64,000 nucleotides of DNA. Origin: Valencia hispanica (taxonomy: Eukaryota; Chordata; Actinopteri; Cyprinodontiformes; Valenciidae). A model generated the notes under the pieces. That model worked only from the letters and a program-made list of their open reading frames with translations. It was not told the origin of the DNA and made no database searches. The stretch lies in contig OY747702.1 of the NCBI GenBank assembly GCA_963556495.2, forward strand, positions 23,999,903-24,063,902, in the 5' to 3' direction. Shown in pieces: positions 48,901 through 61,612 of this stretch (the first letter of the stretch is position 1; each line of letters starts with the position of its first letter). The translations under genes and the position numbers were made by a program.

Positions 48901-51587
48901 CCAACCTTAGGAACAACAACGGCTGCTCCAGCTTTTTCTTCATTCTCTCCTTTCTCCAAATCCATAAAGAGCCTTGATGGCTACGCTCTACATTGCAGAG
49001 ACAGAAATTGCCTCTACATCCAACCCAATAATGTGCATGAACAATAGCAAAGCATTAGGTGACTGGCAATAAATATCTAAAAAGAGGCACTTTGCTCCTG
49101 GAAAATATACCAATAGCTTTCCACCTATGAAAATAGTGGACTAATCTTATCAGGGATGTCGAGCAGCACTCATAAAACTGAAAAATGGCTTAAAGTGCAG
49201 CAATTGCAAGACAGATCATTATCAAAATTAATAAGAACACCTTTTTTTTTTATAAATCGAGTCGGCATGTCGGCTTGTTCTTTCTTGTGAGTGGTGCAGA
49301 AAATAGGGTTCTAGAGACTAACTGCAATTAGGGCTTTTCTTGTTTGACTGTAAAACTACCTGGAAAGTGGAAGTCTTAAACTATAGGCTTAGTCTGAGAG
49401 CATTTGAATGTCATTTGGATAATGGATCCGTATTCAGGGTTTCTTTGAGGTGCTGCTTTGAAATGCAAGGCAGGTGTCGGGATAGAAAGGCCACGTTTGA
49501 AGGAACCATCCTGTCAATTTGGTTTTAATGACAATTCAGCTTCTGAGAAGGGGAAATGTTAGTCATAGTAAATCTAGCATGACAGGTCTGATTTCACTTG
49601 AACATTTTCTTTCTTTAAATGATGAGGAAATTCCTCAGAGACAGCAGGATGTAGCTTAACTTTCAGGTGAATGAGAGCTGAGCACCACTGGTCATTTCCA
49701 AAAGAACAGGAGAAAAGAAGGCTCTGAAACACTTAAGAATTAGAAAATACATATTAATAACTCTGCAGCAAGTTCTGAATCCAAATGTGAACTCAACAAA
49801 GTATTTAAATTTTTAAAACTACCTGTTCTCAAGCTTCAATTCAAAATGTAAATGTCTTCCCTCTCCAGCTCCCTAAATTAAATAACAGAGATATATCTCA
49901 GCCTTCGCAGGTGAAAGAATCAATTAGGGAGAATCTAATAGCCAAGCTCTCTCAAGTAATAACTTCATTTCAGTGCTGGCCTGTGAGACACAAACAAATT
50001 TCAAATGAGACAATGAAAACAATCAACAAATCAAGCCAGAAAAACAAGCTACCAAAGTGAATGAGAACTACAGAAAAACACTATTTTATAAAGGTTAAAA
50101 AACAGCAAGATCTGAAACAAAGACACATTGAGACTGTACCTCAGAACAGCGGTAGCGCTGTCAGTCTTCACCAAGTGCAAATTAACTCATACAGAGTGGA
50201 TGAAATTATTGGAATGTGCTCACTACGAAGACATAGAGATCATGTAACAAGTATATCTTTATAAACCGAATAAATTGTGTCATAATAGGGCCTGTTAGAC
50301 CGCTAAAACAAAGAAATGGTTCATGTTGTTAATTTAACGAGTACCAAATTGTGTATTCTGCAAATTAAATTCTTGCAATTCCAGTTTTCTAAATACAAAC
50401 CGACACTTTATTATAACAGAACAGAAGCGGCAGCAGAAAACAGCAATATGCAAAAGAAAGATAATTCAGACAGAATTATGTTGAACAGATAAAACTGTCA
50501 TGTTATTTTTGTAATTTCTAAGATCTTCTGTAACAAAAAGACACAATTGTCAAAGCATCCCAATATATAAAAGCAAGCTGTATCCACAGCTCACATCTTT
50601 GCAATCAGGACTTTTTTTTCACTTCCCTCTAAATCTCATGAAGAAAAATGAACAGTGGCAGCGCATGAAATTCTGTAATTAAAGCCAGATTAGTAATAAT
50701 GCTCTGATTGTAGTCATGTCTGCTCTGCATATATTTAGTTTCCAGGTGGTGATTATGATTTACTGATTAGGTGGTATTATTAACCAAAATGTAAAAAAAA
50801 AAAAAGTAGCACATCAAAAGGAAGAAATACATTTAAATGTAATTTAAGTCACTTTTCTTGCTGCAACAATTCTCGAGAAACATTTGTACATTGAGGGTTT
50901 ATTTTCTCATGTAACAAAAATCCAGTGAGACTGTTTGCCTCTAAAGCTACAGCGCTGTAGAGTGAATCTCAACAAATGTACCACGAGAGCTGTTAATAAA
51001 TGACACAACCTCCCTGAATCAATGAGTTGAGGAAACGGCTTCTGTTCAGCAGTTATAAATGGTTGTCACTGTGTAAAACGCAGCCTTCCTTCTATGAGGT
51101 GAAGGATCGGAGCTGTATGTCCAGTGGCAATACCAGCGACCTCTGCCCATGTTCGTTTTCAGAGGAAAGACAGATTGCATTTTTTTCCCATCACCTCTAC
51201 TAGAGGCTCGGGCCTATGACGTCTGCGAGGCATGCTCACTTTAGTGGTCTCCCTGTCACCTACTGGTCTATTGATGTGCAGTGACTGAAAATAAGTCCCA
51301 TTTGCAGTTTTCTACAAGCCATGTGGAAGAACACGCTCTGGTTCATTGATACTTGAACTAAACTTTTTAGCTTATACACAAAACACTATGTGTGGCAAAA
51401 AAAACAAACTAACACCCCAAAAATAACTCCAGTAAAGCATAGTGATGGCAGCAATATGCTATGAGGAAGCTTTGTTTTCAGTGACAGGGAAGTTGATTGG
51501 AATTGAGTGGAAGGCAGATGGAGATAAACACAAAGCTGGAAGAATACCTGCCAAAGACTTGAGACTGGGTTGAAGGTCCATTTTTAT

Positions 51588-52296
51588 AGTAAGTAAGTAA
51601 AACTTTATTTATATAGCACTTTTCAAGACACAAATCACAAAATGCTTTGACAAACAGTATAAAAATACACAAGACAAGGTTAAACGAAAGCAGATTTTAA
51701 AAGAGATACGTTTTTAGCTGGCCTTTAAAAGAAACTACTGAGTCAGCTGATCTCAGAGACAGAGGAAGTCAGTTCCAGAGTCTTGGGGCAACACAAGAAA
51801 AAAAAGCCTGATCGCCTTTCGTTTTCAATCTTGTATGGGGGACAGTCAGTGAGTCTTGCTCACAGGACCTCAGGGCTCTGGTGAGGGTGTATGGATGTAA
51901 CAGTTCAGAGCTGTATTTCAGAAACTGGTATTTGTCCGTGAAGAGCTCTGTATGTCAGAACCAGGACTTTGAATTGCACACGGTAATGAATCGGTAGCCA
52001 ATGAAGATCCGTCAGTAACAGAGTTACATGACAGGATTTCGAACACCTCATCAACAGCCTAGCAGCAGCACTGTGTGCAGTAAGCAAACGGTCTAGGGTG
52101 GTTTTGGTCAGACATGTATACAGTGCATTTGAGTAATACAAACAAGATGACATCAACGCATGAATTAGAATTTCCATCTCAGGACGAGAGACAGTGTGGC
52201 TTAGTTTAGCAATATTTCACACATGATAAAAACACGAGTGAACCAACAATTTTACATGATTCTCAAGAGTAAAAGCTCTTGATATACATGTCTTAT
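51588..52296 (-). mobile_element. L2-clade LINE, 5'-truncated 3' fragment
   Basis: On the minus strand, the end of an L2-type reverse transcriptase protein is followed by a 3' UTR. The coding part (52177 to about 51905) gives TCLTKTTLDRLLTAHSAAAR and LLLTDLHWLPIHYRVQFKVL with LVLTYRALHGQ, a stretch shared by many fish L2 elements. The 3' UTR ends GTGCTATATAAATAAAGTTT and (TTAC)n at 51588-51602. It sits in the Tc1 relic where 'caggacaacgaccc' should be. Confidence 0.82.
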
Positions 52297-52352
52297 ACAG
52301 GACGATTACCATAATAAACATACACGCAGAACTACAATGAAGTGGCTTAGAT

Positions 52353-52548
52353 GAGTGTTTTCCAACCCCGGTCCTTAAGGCCCTGCATGTTTTAGATGTT
52401 TCCCTGCTTTACTAACCCTGATTCAGTTGATTGCAGTTCAGGAAAAGCTGGTTACTTAGCCATCAATTGAGATCAAATGTGCTGAAGCAGGGAAGCATCT
52501 AAAACATGCAGGGCAGTGTGCCTTGAGGATCAGGGTTGAAAAACACTG
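52353..52548. mobile_element. hAT-type MITE with 8-bp target duplication
   Basis: A 196-bp palindrome-like element. The ends, GAGTGTTTTCCAACCCCGG on the left and the complement of a CCCTGCATGTTTTAGATG-bearing right arm on the right, pair over about 60 bp. The flanks are GCTTAGAT (52345-52352) and GTTTAGAT (52549-52556), an 8-bp target duplication with one change. CAGTGTTTTTCAACC ends and 8-bp targets are hAT hallmarks. Confidence 0.85.
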
Positions 52549-52937
52549 GTTTAGATCAAAACATTATGTGCTAGAATGGTCCAGTCAAAGACTTGAAAAC
52601 ATTGCCCACATGCTTGTTATCCAATCAGGCTGACTGAGCCTGAACTAGTCACTAGTCACTTTTGAAGAGAAGAATGGGCAAAACTGCAGTCAGTCAATGT
52701 GGAAACGCTGGTTGCAACAAACCATGAAAGAGTGTACTGCAGTGAATGGTGCTTTTATAAAGTGTTGAGTCAGAAGGAACTGAATGCTTGCCACACATCC
52801 TTTTACTTTCCTTTTAAAATTCTTTTTTGTGTTGGTCCATCACATAAAATCACAGTAAAATGCATGAAAGTTAGTGGTTGTAACAGGACAACAGTTTAAA
52901 ACGTTCAAAGGGTATGAATACTTTTGTAAAGTAGACT

Positions 52938-55900
52938 ACAGCATTTTCTCTTCACCCAGCATCCTGCAACACTATAATCCGCCGCCCTCTAACTAAATCA
53001 ACAAAAGAGCATTTAATTGACTCGAGGGAAGCTGCTGATGGCGAGCAAAGTTGACTCTCAGAAAGTGTGGTAATTTAAGACTTGATTACATCTGAGAAGC
53101 TAATTCTAGGATTTAAGATTCAGTGAGACTTGATCAAATGGTTTGTACAAGTGCATTCAGAGGGGTTAACAAACTACCCTAAGCACCACAAATTGCATGC
53201 TGCTTTGTTTGATACCGATTGATGATTAAAGCAAAAGAGTTGAATGGTGATTATTATAAGTGCATGAAAATAAACAAAAGGTCACCATAAACACGTGCAT
53301 GAGTAATCCAAGCTCATCAAATAATCAGTTGGAAGAAAAAGGCAAACAAGGAAATCACACGCTTCCTGTTATTTAAATACAAGCTAGCGGATAAGTCAAC
53401 AAGACGGGAGCCATGGGGAGAATCTACCTACCCTGTTGAGAAAGATGACGGAGACGCCCTTTTCAAAGTTTGAGCCCATGAACCCCTGAAAGGTCTGTTC
53501 ATGCCCCTGCCGGCATGAATAATCACCCCCCCAGCTCCCCTGTAATGTGCTGCGGATGATGTATTGGGCTACATTTATTACTCCTTCGCTTCCACCTGGC
53601 TGGGAGCGGCAAGTCCTCCATTAATAAAATATATAAAAAAATCAGACTGCAACAAGATTTCTGCACAACCCACCGTGACTGCAGGCTTAGATCCACTATT
53701 AAAACTGTGTGACCTAATTGGAAGAAATTAAGAGTCATTAAGTCATGTTCCCTGAAACAAAACTAGATATATACTTCTCTTTGTTTCCACTAACCTGACT
53801 CTAGCAGCTCCGGGCCGACTGCACTGTTGATGCTGGTTATATTCCGAGGTCCATCTCACAGTATGGCACCAGTCGTAGACACAACCAACTTTAGTTAGTT
53901 AACACATATACATTGCTCCCAACATTCGGAGATTAGCTGTGCAGGACAACACATTCTTATTTAAATGTTAATATGGGATTAATACAGCTAGCAGTGGTAT
54001 TACAGGATTAAAGCACCATTACATGTCATCCTTTAGCTCCAAACTGAGAGCAAAAATCTGCCTGACAAACATGTCCCACACAGAAGAAAGTTAAAAACAA
54101 TGGCTGAAGTTTTTGACATGTGGGTGACATGGTTATAAAAAGGAGTCTTAAAAAGACGAGACACATTTAAATTGTTCGACTTGATGCAGAAATAAAAATT
54201 AGTTGACAATGAGCTGATTAACTCTGGAATTTGAAGTTTAATGTATTAGCAGCACTAAGCCTTGATAATTACTGTTATGACTTTCAGTGAAGGATCAAAA
54301 ACTAGACAAAATGATGGAAACTGATGAGATGACCTTTTTACAGGGAGTGTCAATTTAAAGCAAAATATAGAAAATAGAGCACTTCCTTTGCATCATACAG
54401 AAGCTTGTAAAGTTTCTCGTTTAATCAGAAGTTAGTTTTTATTTTATCAAAGTGGCCACATAAATTAGCATGACTGTTGTCACACTGAAGAATATATTTT
54501 CCAAATATATATTTAATAATAAAACTGTAAATACATGTTTATCTGTTGGCTGCAACTGTAGACGTTACAACTGAAAAATTAAATATGAGCCACCATACTG
54601 ACAATTGAGATGTGACATATGTGAAATATATCCTTTACAATTCATCTGAAAAACAAACAAATTTGTTAGGGGCTGAGGTACGTAAAAGATAAAAAAGGTC
54701 CAATTACTTGCTTACATAAAAGTGCACACCATTAAACAAATACTGTAGCATCTTCTGACTGATTTTCAGCACTTTTTGAATTCATACCCATATCACTTAT
54801 ATCGAATTTGACTAACCTGAAATAAAACTCAGTTGCCTAGTTTTAATGGTTGGACATTTCCTAATTTGCACATTATTATTATACATTATTAAAAGGACAA
54901 GATCAAATCTAGTCAAAGAAGCTCCCAAGAGTCCAACAGCAACACTTAACGAGCACCAGGAATTTCCACCAAGGTATGATTGTGTTCTCTATGTGACGAC
55001 ACACTGCTGTGCAGCCACCAAATATATCAAGCCACATATGTCACTGCAATATCAATGTGTACAATATTACAATCGCCAAGGACGTCCAGGACACAATATT
55101 TGGTAAAAAAACGATATTTCAACTGTCATGAATGCATACTTCATGTTTTTCGGGTGACTCTGTTACCCCTGTCCAGGGACAACTGAGGAAAATAGCTTTT
55201 AGTGAACTCTGGCACATTTACGTAATGTTTTTTTCATGTTTTGTTAATGTGCTCTGCCATGCAGAGCCTGTTTATACAACCTAATACTGCAAGACAGAGC
55301 AAGGGTGGTAGCAAAATCTGAAAACAACAGCCTTCAAAATCAATGCCACTTTTCAAGATAAAAGTGGCACTTTCAGATTTGCATGCAGAAATAACACTTC
55401 AGATACGTTTCATATTTTCCAGTGTGGGACAGCTAATGTGCCAGATGTGGCCCACAAGCCTTTAAATGCCCACGACTGTTATCTCTAAAAACGCTGCGGA
55501 ATCCCTTGCCTCCTTTAATTCATCCTTTAAGCTGCAAGTACTGCAAATGGAGGCTGATAAAGGTCACCATTGTTAGGCGTGTGTATACATGCAGGAATAG
55601 CCTTTGTTATTGCACCACATACTCAGATGCTGAAATCCATAACAGACAGAAAACAATGCACCTTCAGAGCCACAGAGTAAACATGTGTCCATTTACAGAT
55701 TTGTACCTCTGTGTGCATGCTTGCATGTATCTGAGAAAGGTCTCAATGTGAATCTACTTAAATCCACCCTCCACAGAGAAATTACTTATTTGTCCAATTT
55801 ATTATAGGCTGTTTCATTCTATGGAGAGGGGCTCGAGAATTCACATGCCTCTTGATTGAAATCATTGCCGCTGGGAGAACGGAGCCAACACCCTCAGAGG

Positions 55901-58084
55901 AGCTGCTATTCTGAAAGTGAGTGAATCATTGATTTCCAGCAGGAAATCATCAAGACAAATCTATGGTAAATGAGAGAGCCGAGATGGCAAATGGTCGAGT
56001 TCAGCAGGATATTCAGTTATCACTGTATTCTGCTTGAGACGGGCCACCAGTGTCCAGCTATTTTCAAGCTTGTGGTTAAGTGAAGTCTGGTCACTCACAG
56101 AGGGTGTTTGTTCTCGCTCGTTGTGGAGGTGAAAATGGAAAGCCCCCTCAAGCGAGCTGAATGTTCTAAGAAGGAGTTTGAGAGGAATTGTTATCCTGCA
56201 AACCATAATAAAACAAGACAAAAAAGCCCCAAATTCGGAGGAAAAACAAATCTTATTGCAAGTTCTTTGCCAAAGGGCTGCTTTATGGAAATGAGGCACT
56301 TTGTTGTTTGATTAAAAATATTCTCCTTTTTAAATACCTGCGAGAAATGTTTGAAAATTACTTATGCTCAAATTAGAAGATTGAACAAAAAAAATGCTTA
56401 GCTCAATAAAAAAGTTCCATAAAGTAGTAACAATTCAATAAAAAAGTTTTTTCCATTCTGTGATAGAAACAACATCTTCACTAAAAGATGTCATATTCTT
56501 CAAAAACCTTTCAAAAAATCAGCCAAGATTTTCCAAATAGCAGGCATTATTTTTCTTTTCATCAAAATAATGATTTGAGAATATAAAAATGCGAATCAGT
56601 TAAAACTCAAAGAATCCAAAGTGACAGAAGCAGCAGTCTTCAGAATGAGGTGTTTGGTTGTACTGCCTTGACAGACGGAGATAAAAATTGAGGCAGAAAA
56701 AAAACAAAACAAAAAACTCTTTGTTCTCAGAGCGAATGTCCTTGGTATGGAAATGATTCCATGGCTAAAGAATCCGAGATGATATCTGGTGTTGGGCCAC
56801 TTTCTCCAAAGAAATGTTGGAATGTCGGCTTCTGCTTTTGTCGCTGCGTCTGTTTTCATTTATCTATGTAAAGCACACTCTGAGGCAGGGAAAAGGTCAC
56901 CTTAGAGGTTTATAGGATAAAACATAAACATATGTGACATATATGATACACAGAGCAGGGCTCCCGAATCTTTGATGACTGCGTTTCAAATATCTTTGAA
57001 ACGGGCTCAATGAAAGCATTGCTGGAAAAAAATGTTGACCATCAGTGAAAAACTTACAGAGAAAAGTTCCAACTGCTCTTCATTTCAGACTGTTTGGTAA
57101 TAAAGTCTGACGTCTAAGATGAGTACTGATTAACTTTGAACATTAACTCTCTGAGTCTGCCTGTAACATTCATAAATAAAAACTGATTAATTTGACTTAC
57201 CAAAGATGATTGTTAATTAAAGTGGACAATTTTATGTGAAATGAGGTAGGACTGGGAAAAAGAGGCAGGTAATGCTGTACATTGTGTTGTGAGAAGGCAT
57301 TGAGGTGAACCAGATTCACCTTGAGTAAAAGTATTACAAATTCACAGTATTAAGGAATTTACATTTGATGTTTGATTACTACAGATGCACCAATCAGAAT
57401 TCTGTGAACAATATATGATTTATTGTTTCTTGTAAAGCTTTGACCTGCCAATACTGATTTTGGCAGTCCCATTTCTTATTGAGAACTATAATACAGTAAG
57501 ATTTAAGAACAGCAAAAAAAAAATTCTACCTTTAAAGTCCTGACCTCTCATTAATTGTTTAGACTCAGGTCAGACAGCAACACACTATAATAAGAGCGCA
57601 ATAGCTTTAAAACTATCAAAATCCTTTTGAAGTTGATATCTAGGCAAAAAAACAATTTAACTAAAAAAGGCAGATTGTATTTGTATCCCTAAAGAATGTA
57701 GATCCTTGCATTCACTGTTTCCAAAAACAAACATTTCCAAATCAAAATGTTACCTGTTATTGTTTGAAAGTTTTGCTTTCTCTCGCTCTTTCGCAGCATG
57801 AGTTATCTGCTGACATTTGTCAGCAAGTAGTAGAAAGTAGTTTCCAAGAGCTTGTTATGTTTTTGTGCATCCTCTGACTTCAAAGTATATAACACATGAT
57901 AAAGACAACCGCTAGCTCTGAGTCTTCCTCACTCAGTAACAGTGCCCAACAGTGTTACTGTCAGCGCCACCTAGTAGCCCTTAGTGCTGCCTTTGAGTAA
58001 GCGATTAATAATAGCTGGAATGTCATATGCTTAAATGTGTCATATATGCTAATGTTGTACTTTATGCTTTTACTGTTGTTCTCC
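52938..58084. other. Intronic, no gene; candidate regulatory blocks
   Basis: No exon found. 53020-53240, 53480-53760 and 55780-56330 are free of repeats and carry many AT-rich homeodomain-type motifs in mixed-composition sequence, so they are flagged as possible conserved non-coding elements. Confidence 0.4.
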
Positions 58085-58155
58085 CCAATCATGTAAAGCA
58101 CCTTAAATTGCCTTGTTTTTGAAAGTGTACTATGCAAATAAAGTTGCCTTGCCTT
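58085..58155 (+). mobile_element. LINE/SINE 3' tail fragment
   Basis: Starts ATCATGTAAAGCACCTTAAAT, continues AAGTGTACTATGCAAATAAA and ends with TTGCC repeats, a variant of the L2-type tail with its short terminal repeat. Only the last 70 bp can be recognised. Confidence 0.6.
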
Positions 58156-61089
58156 TCGTAATGTGATGCATTCACAGAAAATAGCAGAATTTTTACTGTC
58201 CAACAAGAAACATCACCTGTCACTAAGCTAAAAAAAGTTGTCCAATTCTGGTCACCAGAACTATTACAGTTAACTAATGGTATGTATAATATTTATGTAT
58301 TATGTATTATATTGTAAGTCAGTTGCAATAACTTTAAGTGCTTCTTGCAAAAAATTTTATGACTTTTTGCCATTCTGTTCTTTATAGAGATTCACTGGGA
58401 ATATAATAAGCTGATAATAGCTGGTTAGTTAGTTACTTATCTGCTTTCGAGGCCAGCCTGCAGTCGCCTGAACAGAAATGCTGTTCATAGCTAAATATTA
58501 GTTTATAACAGTGTTACCTTTCTAAAGTTAAACACCCAAATTTATTTCATAAGCGAGGAGGAAGTTTGGAGCCTTGTTTCAGTCTGCTGAGGAGCAGCGG
58601 CAGCAACATTTGTGGGAGCGGGCGGTTCTATTCTACGCCTAAGACATGCAGAGAAAGCTCAATCTGATCCTTTCTCTGGGATCTCTTTAAGAAGGCTTTA
58701 AACTGGTGAAATTTTTCCACTCACAACATGGCCCATGCCTTGAGTTTGTGAGTGCACAAATCTGAGTGCATTCGTGACTTTGGCTTCCGAGCAGCTTAAT
58801 CAAAAGTGAAAAGCAGTAGAAACCAGGCGCTGCAGCTCACAAGCTGCTTCCAGTGACTGTCGAGAACTCATTGCTCTTACTGTCAGGCCAAAAGAAGATG
58901 ACCAACGTGTATTTAAAGGATTTTCACAGTCCTTAATGGTATTTATTACTTCTCACCAGCTGCTGCAAGGAGTGCCCATGTGTAATTGCAGTCGTGGATC
59001 TTTTGGTTTGAAGACCATGAGTCGGAGATGGATTCCTTTTTTCTTCTGCTGGGATTGACCGTGAGTGAATCCTTGTGACTTAGAGAAGGGACATTATTTA
59101 ACAAGGACCCTAAGTGACATTAAGGAGCATTAGGTTCCGGGATTGTTAAAGCACTTGTCACACTCCAGAGGCATCCATCTGCACAACGCTGGTTTCAATC
59201 AATAGATAAGTAATCGACTGCAATGGGAGGCAGCGAGCAGTATTTCTCACCCAGACTGGGTCCTGCAACAGCCTCGCCGCCCAGAGAGCAGAGCTGCACA
59301 GAGCAGACGGGGAACTTATCTTTCAGCTGAGTGCAGAGGTATCGACAGGCCAGAACTAAGAGCATCTTTGTATTGGTGCGATCACTCAGAGCAACTACGC
59401 TTTCATGTTACAATCTTTCATTGCTTAAAAAGTCAATGCTGGAGATAAAACAGAAACCAACATACCTTCAGATAAAGCTCCCCTTTTCTACAATCCATAA
59501 TACTGTCATGATTTGAAAGCAGTAAAAAAAAAAGCTTAACAAGTGACCATGGCAAAAAAGGGACAAAAATAACACGGTGTGCCTCCGTTTTGATTGCAGC
59601 TGTGTCGCCTCGGTGACATTTAATTTTTTATTTAGAGTTGTGAAGTGTTGCACATGAAATGATGGGATTGCTCCCAGCGAGGATAAAGCAGATGTGTGGG
59701 AAGCATGTCAGGAAAGAAAAAAAAAAAAACTGGAATCAATGAACTCGGAAAGGTTGTGGGAAATGGCACCAAAGCAATGGTCAGTGTTCAACAATGATTG
59801 ACATCAGCGTCTGAAGCTGAGGTGCTCGCTTGACTTTCTCATCAAGCGAGACATTTATAGACAGGTTCTTGAACAGCTTTGGAGATTATTCTTGCAGGAA
59901 AACTAAAAGTAGGACAAATGTAATTCCTTTTCCCACATTTGGCTAACCTATGAAAAAGGTCATTTATGTGAGTTTGTGATGAAATCCTAACAAAGTCAAT
60001 TCCACCTACTTTAGAACTGTTTTACTCCACAAAGTAATTCATACTCACTAATGGTCCCAACAGAAGCTACATATGATTTGTCAATGTTTACTTTAGCCAC
60101 AGCATAGCAGCTAACAAGCTCCTTGGCATACTAAAGCTTATTAAGAACAATGACTGTGGTGTCAGAGGAAAAGATAATTAGTTCTTCAAAAGAGAGCCTC
60201 CTCTGCTCCACTTTCACTGTACAAAATAATACCATGTATATAAAAAAGGAAAAATGACAGAACAAAGGCAAGACGCAGAACTGTGATCTTGTTTTTATGG
60301 CTAAATATGACTAATTATTTCATTATTGATTAGTGTCAAAAAGCGTCTTTATTTAAATAGTTCACCAACTGATTTATACAGAACATTTAATCAGCCTAAA
60401 AATCCTAACAGTGGTATGTCTTGAGGATAAATCACAGCTCCAAATTGTTAAGCAGCCGTAGCAGCAGCAACTCTGAAGCAAGAATAAATCTAAATTAGAT
60501 TGAGAAAATGCTTGATATGCCCACAAGTGTCCAATGAAAAGGCAGCATTGATGCCTTCGAGGCCTTCCGAGCAACACAAACCATTGGAAAAACACAATAT
60601 TATTGAGCGTAAATAGTCTCAACTTGGAAAAACAGAAATGAGAAAACAAAAACACTGACATGAATTTAACAACAAAACAAGCATATCAGGGGATTCCAAG
60701 GGAAAGGCAAAGGTTGGCTAATGTGCTTCGCTGCATAAGAATACAATAAGTCTTCACATGATCTGCATACTAACCTTCCCAACAGACGTAATTACTGCAG
60801 GCTGGAGTGGCCGTACTGACTCTCCGCAGCATTAGGAAAAATGAAAATAGCATTCCGATCCCATCTCATGATGTTAAAGTGAGCTCGCCGTTCATGCAAA
60901 AATAATTTCTTAAAGATCCACAGTCATTTGATCATCCTGAGTTGCATTAAAAAGCTAAGGTTGATCATTTTGTTCCTCTGGTTTAACTGGAGGCAGACAT
61001 TTAAACAATGCATCAGCATGAACAATGTCACAGATGTCCTGCTGGGATTTTGTGTAGGAATACAGACGTGTGATTTACCATACGAGCCT
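58156..61089. other. Intronic or intergenic, no gene seen
   Basis: No exon or transposon recognised. 59220-59340 is locally GC-richer than its surroundings, but no promoter or start codon context stands out. Confidence 0.4.
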
Positions 61090-61610
61090 CGGTTCTTCCA
61101 TTGCTGCATGGTTCACTTTTCATGCTCACATGGCCATCGTCGGCGCTTTCATTGGTGGAATGGGTTTACTATGGGCAATTTGACTCATCTGCAGCCGCAC
61201 AGCCCTATGCGCAACAAACAGCGATGCACTGTGTATTTTGACATCTTCCATGAGAACTAGCAAAAGCTTTCTGAGCAATTTGAGCTGCAGTAGTTTGTCT
61301 GTTGGATAAGACCACATGCAACAGCCTTCGCGCCCCACATGTGCCAATAAGCCTTGGCCGGCATAAGCCTGTTGAGGGTCCCATACTGTCCTTTGCTTGG
61401 ACCAGGTTTGATAGATACTCACCACAAGAGACTTGGAACACTGTATAAGAGTTGACGTTTGGAGATCCTCTGACCCAGATTTCTAGCCAGTCAATTTTTC
61501 CTGCTTGTAACTCAATAACTGCCTGATTAAGTTCACCAACAGAAGCAATGATGGAGAGATAATTAGTGCTTTTCCAATCACCTGTTGGTCATGATGTTTT
61601 GTCTGATCTG
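61090..61610 (-). mobile_element. Decayed Tc1/mariner-type transposon, N-terminal part
   Basis: Read on the minus strand from 61610, the end is a TACAGATCAGACAAAACATC-type repeat, TA-bounded. It is followed by transposase relics in shifting frames: VSIYQTWSKQRTV (helix-turn-helix region), GRPRLIG-like CRPRLIGTCGARRLL, and QTTAAQIAQK. These match the N-terminal DNA-binding half of a second Tc1-like family distinct from the one at 13.4 kb. The catalytic half is missing beyond about 61090. Frameshifts separate the pieces. Confidence 0.7.
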
Positions 61611-61612
61611 TA

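Larger units (their letters stand above)
44895..51284. other. Intronic, no gene seen
   Basis: No exon or transposon recognised apart from a local duplication (45328-45383 and 45899-45954). The remainder is AT-rich DNA of ordinary appearance. Confidence 0.4.
51285..52937 (+). mobile_element. Decayed Tc1-like transposon with two later insertions
   Basis: Plus-strand transposase relics: GTCCCATTTGCAGTTTTCTA and 'acaagccatgtggaagaacacgctctgg' (51296-51345), 'aaagacttgagactggg' (51554), then after the inserts 'tagaatggtccagtca' (52571) and the C-terminal 'gaagagaagaatgggcaaaactgcag' (52664). The right repeat ends 'gggtatgaatacttttgtaaagtag' before TA. The left repeat is missing. The frame is destroyed by stops. 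An L2 fragment (51588-52296) and a hAT MITE (52353-52548) interrupt it. Confidence 0.75.
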
